Shown here: positions 37,415 through 45,283 of the stretch, in pieces
How the letters are laid out: each line of letters begins with the position of its first letter
Position numbering within the stretch: the first letter of the stretch is position 1
From: Serpentinimonas maccroryi
Lineage (GTDB): Bacteria; Pseudomonadota; Gammaproteobacteria; Burkholderiales; Burkholderiaceae_C
Direction of reading: 5' to 3'
Length of the DNA stretch: 64,000 nt
Assembly (NCBI RefSeq): GCF_000828915.1
Contig: NZ_AP014569.1
Span: 2,294,001 to 2,358,000 of the forward strand
Notes under the pieces: generated by a model
The model's input: the letters and a program-made list of their open reading frames with translations, nothing else
What the model was told of the DNA's origin: nothing
The model's database searches: none
Position numbers and translations under genes: made by a program

Positions 37415-37591
37415 GTTCGTTGCCCGCAGCAACCAAATCTGCGGGCAACAAAGGGCAGAAGAGACGCGTCGTACCCATCACAATTCGAAGCTTGGACTTC
37501 CATTCCGGCGCATCAGCCGGTTCGCACCAAGGCGCCACCAAGAGCACCCTGCAGCGCAAGCACCCAGCCAGCCTCGAGCTGGCTTTTTTTT
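37415..37591 (+). ncRNA. Candidate small RNA of about 177 nt
   Basis: No protein is supported here, but the stretch has a promoter, a series of stem-loops and a strong terminator. Hairpins: TTGCCCGCAG (37420-37429) with CTGCGGGCAA (37439-37448); GAAG/CTTC around a loop containing GGA (37487-37500); CCGGC/GCCGG (37505-37520); and the terminal stem. Unpaired A/C-rich segments lie between them. It does not resemble 6S RNA, tmRNA, SRP RNA or RNase P as I know them. It is bounded by the DUF2007 gene and, in convergent orientation, the flavin reductase gene. Target and role unknown. Confidence 0.5.
37566..37591 (+). terminator. Intrinsic terminator of the small RNA
   Basis: Stem AGCCAGC/GCTGGCT with loop CTCGA (37566-37584), followed by a run of seven further T. 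The T run is on the plus strand only, so it ends plus-strand transcription from the DUF2007/small-RNA side. Confidence 0.85.
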
Positions 37592-37636
37592 GCTCGCCAG
37601 CGCCGCCGTGGCCATGGCCGCCGCCCGGGTGGCGCG

Positions 37637-38122
37637 CTACAGCGGGTGCTCGGTGTAAAACCGCCCGCCGTGGTAGAGCAGGGGGCGCACCTCGAGGCGG
37701 TGCTGACAGCGCTCGACTTCGCCCACAAAAATCACGTGGTCGCCCTCTTCGTAGCGGCTGCGGCTGCGGCATTCAAAGCTGGCCACCACCCCGGGCAGCA
37801 AGGGCACGCCACCCAAGCCTTCCGCAAACTCCACCCCCTGCCAACGATCCACCCCCTGCGCCGCGAAACGCAACGCCAAATCGCGCTGCTGCGCGCTCAG
37901 CACATGGATGGCGTAGTGCTGGGCCTGCATAAACACCGGCAGGGCACCAGAGCGCAGCCCCAAGCTCCAGAGCACCAGCGGCGGCTGCAGCGACACCGAG
38001 TTGAAGGAGTTCACCGTCAGCCCCAGCGGTTGGCCGGTGCTGGAGCGGGTGGTAACGATCGTCACGCCGGTGGCAAAACGCCCCAGCGCGGCGCGCACGG
38101 TGTCAGGAGTGGGTACATGCAT
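37637..38122 (-). CDS. Flavin reductase-like FMN-binding protein
   Basis: 161 residues. The family pattern is clear: LGRFATGVTIVTTRSSTGQPLGLTVNSFNSVSLQPPLVLW (FMN-binding start), HVLSAQQRDLALRFA and DHVIFVGEVERC near the end. Such enzymes reduce FMN or FAD with NAD(P)H to feed two-component monooxygenases. No monooxygenase gene is adjacent, so the partner is unknown. It is 29 nt upstream-to-downstream from the end of the diguanylate cyclase gene on the same strand. Confidence 0.9.
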   Translation of the reverse strand: MHVPTPDTVRAALGRFATGVTIVTTRSSTGQPLGLTVNSFNSVSLQPPLVLWSLGLRSGALPVFMQAQHYAIHVLSAQQRDLALRFAAQGVDRWQGVEFAEGLGGVPLLPGVVASFECRSRSRYEEGDHVIFVGEVERCQHRLEVRPLLYHGGRFYTEHPL

Positions 38123-38151
38123 TGTTTAACGCAGAGCTTGGCTGCACCGCA

Positions 38152-39144
38152 TCAGGCTTGGAGGATGTCAGCCAGTTGCAAAGTACATACCCGGTCGCGC
38201 CCCTGCCTTTTGGCTTGGTACAGCGCCCGGTCGGCCATGAGCAACAAGGTGTCTGCAGCTTGGCCGGGCTCAGGCAATTCGCACGCCACGCCTGCGCTCA
38301 AAGTGAGCACACCGCGCTCGCAGCCTGCATGCTCCAAGGCGCGCTCGCGCACCCTGTCTAGGGCCAGTTGCGCCTGCTGCAGCGCTCCGTACAAATCGGT
38401 TTCCGGCAGCAGCATGGCGATTTCTTCGCCACCGTAGCGGCACACCACGTCGAGCGGTCGGATGGCCAAGGACTCGATCACGCCCGCCACAGCCTTGAGA
38501 CAAGCATCGCCCTGCACATGGCCGTAATGGTCGTTGTAGCTTTTGAAGTGATCGACGTCGAACAACACCAATGACAGCGGCCTGCGCGCACGCAGCGCTT
38601 GGCGCCACTCACGGGCGTACATGAGGTCGAAATGGCGCCGATTGCCGATGTCGGTGAGCGCATCGAGGTGCGCCATGGCGTGCATGCGCTCAGCCTGCTG
38701 CTTGAGCAGGCGTTCGCGCGCCACCGCCGGCGTCACGTCGCTGACCTGGATTAAAACCAGGCGCTCGCCCGCCGCCTGCGCCACTTCGGCGGGCATGGGC
38801 ATGATCTGGATGGATTGCTTGAGCCGCTTTTCGGGCGTCGCTGGGCCTGTGGTGGCATACAGAGGCAGCTCGGCTGGATTCAAGGATTCCGAGAGCAAGA
38901 CCGGAAAACCTGTGTTAAGGCAGTGCTGCAGGCGCGACGCGAAGTGGCTGCCACGCAAGCCCGGAAAGACTTCGTACAGCTCGCGCCCTACAACCTGGTT
39001 CGCTGGCAAGCGTGCCCGTCGCAGGAGCCAAGGATTGGCAAAACGCACCTGGAGCGCAGTGTCCAGCACCAGCACGCCGAGCTGAACGTTGCCCAAAACC
39101 CACTCGAAGCCCAATGTGGAAGGCGCGGCAATCTTGCTCATCAT
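38152..39144 (-). CDS. PAS-GGDEF diguanylate cyclase
   Basis: 330 residues from the ATG at 39144, which overlaps the CheC-type stop codon by 4 nt; a GTG two codons earlier is also possible. N-terminal PAS-like domain (about 10-140: VLGNVQLGVLVLDTALQVRFANPWLLRRA), short linker coil, then a GGDEF domain with the active-site GGEEI in RYGGEEIAMLLPE and an RxxD inhibitory site (RPLD) five residues upstream. It should therefore make cyclic di-GMP and be product-inhibited. Third gene of the CheY-CheC-GGDEF operon. Confidence 0.92.
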   Translation of the reverse strand: MMSKIAAPSTLGFEWVLGNVQLGVLVLDTALQVRFANPWLLRRARLPANQVVGRELYEVFPGLRGSHFASRLQHCLNTGFPVLLSESLNPAELPLYATTGPATPEKRLKQSIQIMPMPAEVAQAAGERLVLIQVSDVTPAVARERLLKQQAERMHAMAHLDALTDIGNRRHFDLMYAREWRQALRARRPLSLVLFDVDHFKSYNDHYGHVQGDACLKAVAGVIESLAIRPLDVVCRYGGEEIAMLLPETDLYGALQQAQLALDRVRERALEHAGCERGVLTLSAGVACELPEPGQAADTLLLMADRALYQAKRQGRDRVCTLQLADILQA

Positions 39145-39752
39145 TCGCACTGCAAGCGCTTGATCAGCGCAGCCAATTTCCGCTCGAGCAACGCAGCAGA
39201 GCAGACGTCGAGCACAAACACCAGGTAACCCTCGATGCGCCTGGAAGCGATCTCGAAGCGTACCTGCAGGCTCAGCAACGGCCGGCTGTGGTCGTGCTCG
39301 GTCAGCAAGACGTCAGAAACCACCCCCAGCTCCACCTCGGGCAAGGAGCCCTCGAGCGCCAGCTCAAGCTGGTCCGACACACTGGCCAGCACCGAGTTGA
39401 GCAAGATGTTGCCGATTTCGGCCAACGCCTCCTGCTCCATTTCGCCCAAGTCTTCGAGCGGCAGGTTTTCGCCGACCATGATCTGCACCAGGCGCAAGCT
39501 CTGCGCAGCCGGGAACATGAGCAGGGCCTCGGTGCACAGCTCGCCTTCGAAGGTTTGGCGCACAGCGCTGATGCGTGCACCCGGGTCGGAGCTGAACTGG
39601 TCCAGCACGGCCTGCTTGCTTAACAGCTCGACTTTGGGCACCGTCAACAGCACCGGCTCACCGGCCAGTTGGCTCAGGGCACTGGCCGCTTGCCCGACAC
39701 CGAGGTTGAAGACCTCGACCAAGGCATCGTGTTCAAGTTCGCTCAGCTTCAT
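39141..39752 (-). CDS. CheC-type CheY-P phosphatase
   Basis: 203 residues. Both pseudo-symmetric active sites of the CheC family are seen: EVFNLGVGQAASALSQLAG with Glu13 and Asn16, and EALAEIGNILLNSVLASV (about residues 107-124). These proteins remove phosphate from CheY-like receivers. It overlaps the CheY gene by 4 nt upstream and the cyclase gene by 4 nt downstream. CheD, its usual partner, and other chemotaxis genes are absent, so the substrate is probably the CheY encoded next to it. Confidence 0.88.
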   Translation of the reverse strand: MKLSELEHDALVEVFNLGVGQAASALSQLAGEPVLLTVPKVELLSKQAVLDQFSSDPGARISAVRQTFEGELCTEALLMFPAAQSLRLVQIMVGENLPLEDLGEMEQEALAEIGNILLNSVLASVSDQLELALEGSLPEVELGVVSDVLLTEHDHSRPLLSLQVRFEIASRRIEGYLVFVLDVCSAALLERKLAALIKRLQCE

Positions 39753-40117
39753 GCCGCCGCCTGAAAATGCCGCACCACCTGCTCTATAGCGGCTTCGGTC
39801 ACCGGCTTGGAGACAAAATGCACCCCCAGCAGATTGGCGCGTTCGCGGCTGCTTTCTTGGACATTGGCTGTGAGCAAGACCACGGCCACTTGGGGATAGA
39901 GCTCGCGCAGTCGCTGTGCAGCGTCAAAACCACTCAGGCCAGGCATGTTTACATCCATGGTGACGAAATCGGGCTGCCAGTGTAGCGCCTGCTCCAGTGC
40001 GGCGTCACCCGAAACGGCCTCCTGCAGCTCCCAGTCCACACCAAGTGAGGCCACTTTGCTTTTGATGATCATGCGCGAGACGCGACTGTCATCCACGATT
40101 AAAAACCGTTTGGCCAC
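39749..40117 (-). CDS. Single-domain CheY-like response regulator
   Basis: 122 residues from a GTG at 40117 with AAGGAG upstream. Receiver residues are intact: DD at 9-10, phosphorylated Asp55 in FVTMDVNMPG, Thr in VVLLTANV and Lys in VSKPV. There is no output domain. It is the first of three overlapping genes (receiver, CheC-type phosphatase, diguanylate cyclase) and probably passes or tunes a phosphorylation signal for the cyclase. The kinase is not in the window. A TAAAAT box just upstream suggests its own promoter after dadA. Confidence 0.92.
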   Translation of the reverse strand: MAKRFLIVDDSRVSRMIIKSKVASLGVDWELQEAVSGDAALEQALHWQPDFVTMDVNMPGLSGFDAAQRLRELYPQVAVVLLTANVQESSRERANLLGVHFVSKPVTEAAIEQVVRHFQAAA

Positions 40118-40186
40118 CCTGTCACTCCTTGAACGTTTATTTTAAGCTATCCGGCAAATCTTTTCATTGTGCGCCACCCCAAGGCG

Positions 40187-41479
40187 TCAATCAAGCCCTA
40201 AAAACGAAAAATTTATGTTTGGATTTTGGCCGCTCATGCGCAGCGCCAGCGCGCGGCCCGAGCCGGGGCCGAGCGTCCAGCCCAGGGTGCCGTGCCCGAC
40301 GTTGAGCCACAGCCCCGGGATGCGGCTGGGGCCGATCAGCGGCACATTGCTGGGGGTGGTGGGGCGCAGACCGCACCAAAACTGCGGCTGGCCACCGGCC
40401 TCGGGCAAGCGCGTGTCGGCCACCCCAGGAAACACCGTTTCGATGCGCTGCAACAGACGGGCGCAGCGGGCCCGCGCCAACGGCGTATCGAGCGCGCGGT
40501 CCATGCCCGCCAGCTCGAGCGTGCCCGCCACCCGCAACTGGTCCCCGAGGCGCGAGACGGCGATTTTGCATTCATCGTCGATCAGGCTAATGTTGGGCGC
40601 GCGCTCGGGTTGCAGCAGCGCCAGCGTGGCGCTGTAGCCTTTGCACGGATAGACCGGCAACTTCAAACCCAGCGGCTGCGCCAGCGCCACCGAATCGCTG
40701 CCACAAGCCAGCACAAAGGCGTCGGCCTGCAGCACCCGGGTCACGCCGGTGTGCTGGTGCTTGAGCACCGCGCGCTTGAGCACGCCGCCTTCGAGCGCCA
40801 GGTGTTCGATGTGCTGCTCGTACAGCAGCTGCGCGCCTGCGCCCTGACAACGCCCCGCCAGCGCCTGGGTGAAAACCCGGGCATCGCCGTGTTCGTCGGT
40901 GGGCGTGTAGCAGCCACCCACCAAGCGCTCGGCAAAGGGCTGCAGCGCCGGCTCGAGTTGCAGCAGCTCGTCGCGGTTGAGCGCGCGCCGTGGCACCCCG
41001 AGCGCACGCACCATGGCGCTCACCCGCTCGGCGCCCTGCAGGCTGGCGGCATCGGTGCAATAGAGCGCAATGCCGCGCTGGCTGCGCGCGTACTCGATGC
41101 CGGTTTGCGCGCAAATGTCTTGCAGCGCTTGCTGGCTGTAGCGCGCCAGCGCCACCAGTTGCCGCAGATTGTGGGCAAAGGCGCCGTGCGTGCACTGGCG
41201 CAAAAAACGCAACAGCCACGACCACTGGGCCCGATCCCACTGCGGCCGCAACAACAACGGCGCTTGGTTCTGCAGCATCCAGCCCAGCGCCTTCAAGGGG
41301 GTATCGGGGTGGGCCCAGGGCACGCTGTAGCCGACCGAGATTTGGGCCGCGTTGGCAAAGCTGGTTTCCAGCGCGGCATCGCTTTGCCGGTCCACCAGCG
41401 TGACCTCGTGCCCGGCTTGCAGCAAATGCCAAGCGCTGCAGGTACCGATGATGCCCGCCCCAAGGACCACGACACGCAT
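40187..41479 (-). CDS. dadA: D-amino acid dehydrogenase
   Basis: 430 residues. FAD motif VVVLGAGIIGTCSAWHLLQAGHEVTLVDRQ at the N-terminus; family parts ETSFANAAQISVGYSVPWAHP and the C-terminal LWLNVGHGTLGWTLGPGSGRAL are diagnostic of DadA. It oxidises D-alanine and other D-amino acids to 2-oxo acids and ammonia, feeding electrons to the respiratory chain. No dadX lies next to it, but an alanine racemase gene (alr) is 6 kb away. Confidence 0.93.
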   Translation of the reverse strand: MRVVVLGAGIIGTCSAWHLLQAGHEVTLVDRQSDAALETSFANAAQISVGYSVPWAHPDTPLKALGWMLQNQAPLLLRPQWDRAQWSWLLRFLRQCTHGAFAHNLRQLVALARYSQQALQDICAQTGIEYARSQRGIALYCTDAASLQGAERVSAMVRALGVPRRALNRDELLQLEPALQPFAERLVGGCYTPTDEHGDARVFTQALAGRCQGAGAQLLYEQHIEHLALEGGVLKRAVLKHQHTGVTRVLQADAFVLACGSDSVALAQPLGLKLPVYPCKGYSATLALLQPERAPNISLIDDECKIAVSRLGDQLRVAGTLELAGMDRALDTPLARARCARLLQRIETVFPGVADTRLPEAGGQPQFWCGLRPTTPSNVPLIGPSRIPGLWLNVGHGTLGWTLGPGSGRALALRMSGQNPNINFSFLGLD

Positions 41480-41581
41480 TCAGGCTCCTTTCGTGGGCCG
41501 TTCCAGACCCGTTGATCGGCCGATTTTGCCCCATTCCCGCTCCCGGCCAAGCGAGGCGCGCAAACTGGGCGCCGGCAGGCG

Positions 41582-42532
41582 CTAAGCTCTGTCGGCAACG
41601 GGGTGCGGCATGGGGCACTCGATCAGATGCTCAGGCAAAAACCCAGCCTGTTCGTTTTTTTCCGCATACCCCAGCGGGTTGGCCACCACCCGGCAGCGCC
41701 CCACCCGGTAGTCCTGGGCGCAGTGCAGGTGCCCGTGCAGCCACAGGTCGGCCAGCGGCAGCAGCTCGTCGAGCGTGTTGCAAAAACCAGCGGTGCCTGG
41801 GTTGATGCCATAGCGCGGGTCGTGGCTGCGCAGGCTGGGGGCAAAGTGTGTCACCACCACCGTCGGCCCCGCGTGCGGCTGCGCCAAGGCGGCGCGCAGC
41901 CAGTCTTGACAGCGCAGCGCCTGCTCGCGCATGGCGGCGGCGTCAAAACCCTGGCCGTGGCGCAGCGTGTGCATTTTGCGCAGGTAGTGGTTGGCGGCGC
42001 GGTAGGCGCGTTCGCGCAGTTTGAGGCGCCGCGCCAACGGGTCGGCGGGCAGGCCGCGGCCGCTGGGGGGCAGTTCGGCCAGCGCGTCAAAGTCGCTCCA
42101 CAAGGTGGTGCCGACAAAGCGCACGCCCTGGTAAAACCACTGCTCGCGCTCCAGCCAGACGATGCCGAGGCGCTCGCAGCAGGCGCGCAGCGCCTCGTGG
42201 GTGGCGTCGAAATCGAGCCCATCGTATTCGTGGTTGCCAGGGCAAAACAGCACCGGCGTGGGCCAGCCGGCGTATTGCGGCAAGGGTGAGAAGCGGCGCA
42301 ACCCCCAATCGGGTTCGCGCATCCGGGGCGGAGCCGCCAGCGCACACGGCAGGGGCGGCGCATGGGCAACGGTTTCCGCGGCTGCGCCCGCAGGCACGGC
42401 TGGGGACACTGGAGCGCGCTGGTAAGAACCGATGTCACCGGCCAGCACCAACACATCGGCACCACGGGCCGGGCGGGCTTGCCAGGCGGGCTGGACCTCG
42501 AGGTGCAAATCGCTCAACAGCTGGATTTGCAT
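41582..42532 (-). CDS. Metallophosphoesterase
   Basis: 316 residues from the ATG at 42532. Metal-binding motifs of the calcineurin-like family are LLSDLHLEV (DxH), VLAGDIG (GDI), CPGNHEYDG (GNHE), VVVTHFAPS (H) and LWLHGHLHCAQDY (GHxH). The role may be a phosphodiesterase or protein phosphatase; the substrate is unknown. An extra Ala/Pro-rich loop (about 45-95) separates the second and third motifs. It precedes dadA by 102 nt on the same strand. Confidence 0.9.
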   Translation of the reverse strand: MQIQLLSDLHLEVQPAWQARPARGADVLVLAGDIGSYQRAPVSPAVPAGAAAETVAHAPPLPCALAAPPRMREPDWGLRRFSPLPQYAGWPTPVLFCPGNHEYDGLDFDATHEALRACCERLGIVWLEREQWFYQGVRFVGTTLWSDFDALAELPPSGRGLPADPLARRLKLRERAYRAANHYLRKMHTLRHGQGFDAAAMREQALRCQDWLRAALAQPHAGPTVVVTHFAPSLRSHDPRYGINPGTAGFCNTLDELLPLADLWLHGHLHCAQDYRVGRCRVVANPLGYAEKNEQAGFLPEHLIECPMPHPVADRA

Positions 42533-42703
42533 AAGGTAGGCCTCTGCCCCCATCGGGGGCCACCCGGATACGGCCCGCTCCCGTGCCAGAGCCGCCAATC
42601 GGAATCAAGCTGTAAGGATTTGCAAAAAGGCTTGGCAGACATCTAGGGTTTACCCTAATATCGGGGCCTGTTTATGCTGCATTGCAGCAAAAGGAGTGTG
42701 ACG

Positions 42704-43129
42704 ATGTCTTCATCGACCAACGATTCGGCGCGCCTGTCGGCAACGGCGCCCGCCACAGCAACACCAAACCCTGCTGTACAGCACACCGTGTCACAGCGCC
42801 TTTGGTTGCGCCCGCTGGCGGTGCTGGGGCTCGCGGCGGGCGTGGCCTTGCTGGCGCTGGCCAGCTCAAGGTGGCTGAACACCGAAGCAGACGGGTTCCT
42901 GCTGTGGGCGTGGATGGCTTTGTGGGCGCTGCTGTTTGTCGGCTGCTTGGTGCTGTCCGGCACCACAGGCCGCATGAGCCAGCGCGTTGCCTGGGCCTTG
43001 AACCAGTGGGCGCGTCGTCGCGCTCTGGCCCGCGCCGACGCCCGCTTCCTGGCGCTGGCACAACACGACGCCCGCTTGCAGGCTGAATTGCGCATGCAAC
43101 AGGATCGGCAATCGGCCGCAGCGGGCTGA
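42704..43129 (+). CDS. Small two-helix membrane protein
   Basis: 141 residues from the ATG at 42704, with AAGGAG upstream. Two hydrophobic segments (about 36-56, LRPLAVLGLAAGVALLALAS, and 66-86, FLLWAWMALWALLFVGCLVL) are followed by a basic, helical tail with RRALARADARFLALAQHDARLQAE. I do not recognise a family. It converges with pckG, 23 nt apart, and has no operon partner. Confidence 0.65.
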   Translation: MSSSTNDSARLSATAPATATPNPAVQHTVSQRLWLRPLAVLGLAAGVALLALASSRWLNTEADGFLLWAWMALWALLFVGCLVLSGTTGRMSQRVAWALNQWARRRALARADARFLALAQHDARLQAELRMQQDRQSAAAG

Positions 43130-43152
43130 GCGGGTTTCGTGGGCCCAAGAAA

Positions 43153-45042
43153 TTAAGCCACCGCCTCGGCCTCTAGGCGCTGCTCCAGCCGCTCCTTGAC
43201 TGCCCACAGCTCGGGCGGCAGGCGCTGCGCCAGCTTGTCGAAGTGCTCGGCGTGGTTGGCCAGCTCTTGCCGCCACTGCTGTGCATCGACGGCGCTCACG
43301 GCCTCGTACTGCTGCGCGCTGAAAGCCAGCCCGTCCCAGTTCAAATCGGTGTAGCGCGGGCTGGTGCCAAAGGCGTGTTCCTGCCCTTGCGCCTGGCCTT
43401 CGAGGCGCTGCAGCATCCAGTGCAGCACGCGCATGTTGTCGCCAAAGCCGGGCCAGACGAACTTTCCGTCGGCGCCTTTGCGGAACCAGTTGACACAGAA
43501 AATCGCCGGCAGCTTGGCGCCGCTGGCGCTCAGCTTGGCCCCGAGGTCGATCCAGTGCTGGAAGTAGTCGCCCATGTGGTAGCCGCAAAAGGGCAGCATG
43601 GCAAAGGGGTCGCGCCGCACCACGCCTTGGGCGCCAAAGGCGGCGGCAGTGGTTTCGGAGCCCATGGTGGCGGCCATGTACACGCCCTCGTTCCAGTCGC
43701 GCGCCTGCGTCACCAGCGGCACCGTGTCGCTGCGCCGGCCGCCAAAGATAAAGGCGTCGATCGGCACCCCGGCCGGGTCGTCCCAAGCGGCGTCGAGCGC
43801 CGGGTTGTTGGTGGCCGACACGGTGAAGCGCGCATTCGGGTGCGCCGCCTTGGTGCCGCTGGCTTGGGCCCCTTGCGGCGTCCAGTCGCGCCCCTGCCAG
43901 TCGATGGCATGCGCCGGGGCTGGGCCCATGCCCTCCCACCAGACGTCGCCGTCGTCGGTGCGCGCAACGTTGGTAAAAATCACGTCGCGCTCGAGGCTGC
44001 GCATGCAGTTGGGGTTGGTGAGCGTGTTGGTGCCAGGGGCGACGCCAAAGTAGCCGGCCTCGGGGTTGATGGCGTACAGCCGCCCATCGGCGCCGGGCTT
44101 GATCCAAGCGATGTCGTCACCCACGGTGCTCACCTGCCAGCCCTCGAAGGCCTTGGGCGGGATCAGCATGGCGAAGTTGGTTTTGCCGCAGGCACTGGGG
44201 AAGGCGGCGGCGACGTGGTACTTTTTGCCTTGCGGGTTGGTCACGCCCAAAATCAGCATGTGCTCGGCCAGCCAGCCGGGGTTGCTGCCGCTGCCTTGCG
44301 CGGCGGCGCGCCCCATGGTCGAGGCGATGCGCAGCGCTAAGCACTTTTTGCCCAGCAGCGCGTTGCCGCCGTAGCCGGAGCCATAGGACCAGATTTCGCG
44401 CGTCTCGGGGTAGTGCACGATGTACTTGGTGGCCGGGTTGCAGGGCCAGACCGCATCGGCCTGCCCCGGCTGCAGCGGCGCGCCGACGGTGTGTACACAG
44501 GGCACGAACTCGCCGTCGCGGCCCAGCACCTGGTACACGGCGCGGCCCATGCGCGTCATGTGGCGCATGTTGACGACCACGTAGGGGCTGTCGGAAAGCT
44601 CGACGCCGATGTGCGAGATCGGCGAGCCCAGCGGCCCCATGGAAAAAGCGATCACGTACAGCGTGCGCCCGCGCATGCAACCGGCAAAGAGCGGTTGCAA
44701 GGTGGCGCGCATCTGCGCCGGGGCCATCCAGTTGTTGGTCGGGCCGGCGTCTTCGGGCCGTTCGGAGCAGATGTAGGTGCGGTCTTCGACCCGCGCCACG
44801 TCGGAGGGGTCGGTGCGGGCGAGGTAGGAGTTGGGGCGCTTGGCAGGATTGAGGCGCTCGAGGGTGCCGGCCGCGACCATCTGCTGGCACAAGCGGTCGT
44901 ATTCGGCCTCGGAGCCATCGCACCACTCGATGCGCTCGGGCTGGCACAGGGCGGCGATTTCGGCCACCCAAGCCTGCAGGCGGGTGTGCTGGACCCAATC
45001 GGGTGCGTTCAGGGCCAAGCCCGGTTGCGCAGGTGCGTTCAT
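43153..45042 (-). CDS. pckG: Phosphoenolpyruvate carboxykinase (GTP)
   Basis: 629 residues, close to the family length. The kinase loop [13 protein letters not shown] with its reactive Cys, the GTP-type motif [12 protein letters not shown], and the metal region [11 protein letters not shown] are present. It converts oxaloacetate and GTP to PEP and CO2, the first step of gluconeogenesis. The RBS TAGGAG lies 9 nt before the ATG. Between it and any possible promoter is a strong hairpin (45067-45109), so expression may be controlled in the leader. Confidence 0.96.
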   Translation of the reverse strand: MNAPAQPGLALNAPDWVQHTRLQAWVAEIAALCQPERIEWCDGSEAEYDRLCQQMVAAGTLERLNPAKRPNSYLARTDPSDVARVEDRTYICSERPEDAGPTNNWMAPAQMRATLQPLFAGCMRGRTLYVIAFSMGPLGSPISHIGVELSDSPYVVVNMRHMTRMGRAVYQVLGRDGEFVPCVHTVGAPLQPGQADAVWPCNPATKYIVHYPETREIWSYGSGYGGNALLGKKCLALRIASTMGRAAAQGSGSNPGWLAEHMLILGVTNPQGKKYHVAAAFPSACGKTNFAMLIPPKAFEGWQVSTVGDDIAWIKPGADGRLYAINPEAGYFGVAPGTNTLTNPNCMRSLERDVIFTNVARTDDGDVWWEGMGPAPAHAIDWQGRDWTPQGAQASGTKAAHPNARFTVSATNNPALDAAWDDPAGVPIDAFIFGGRRSDTVPLVTQARDWNEGVYMAATMGSETTAAAFGAQGVVRRDPFAMLPFCGYHMGDYFQHWIDLGAKLSASGAKLPAIFCVNWFRKGADGKFVWPGFGDNMRVLHWMLQRLEGQAQGQEHAFGTSPRYTDLNWDGLAFSAQQYEAVSAVDAQQWRQELANHAEHFDKLAQRLPPELWAVKERLEQRLEAEAVA

Positions 45043-45066
45043 GCAATCAACTCCTAAAGCTAAAAA

Positions 45067-45109
45067 ACAAATGTGGAAAAACCCCGCTTCAGGGCCTTTC
45101 CAAATCTGT
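45067..45109 (-). promoter_or_regulatory. Terminator-like hairpin in the pckG leader
   Basis: The arms ACAGATTTGGAAA and TTTCCACATTTGT (minus strand) pair at 11 of 13 positions, with a further GC-rich inner part (GGCCC to GGGG). The 3' arm runs into TTTTTT, then the pckG ribosome binding site follows within 15 nt. Any pckG promoter must lie upstream of it, so it may act as an attenuator; the plus-strand side also carries a T run. Confidence 0.6.
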
Positions 45110-45283
45110 TTTTTGGGCTGTGTGGAAGTGGGCCTAGCGGGCGGCCTGTAAGCGCAACATGAATTTAATGAAAAGCGTGTGAAATTCTCGGAATTTTATT
45201 ATGAACCGCAAAAGTCCGCGCACCTTGGGCGGGCTTGGGGTTGCCGCCAGTGGTGCCGCGCGAAGCACCCAGCGTGACCGCCT

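Noticed and set aside
37412-37428. Sigma-54-like promoter at the small-RNA locus
   Set aside because: Only the invariant GG/GC spacing is good; transcription from it would start inside the first hairpin. Kept only as an alternative in a finding.
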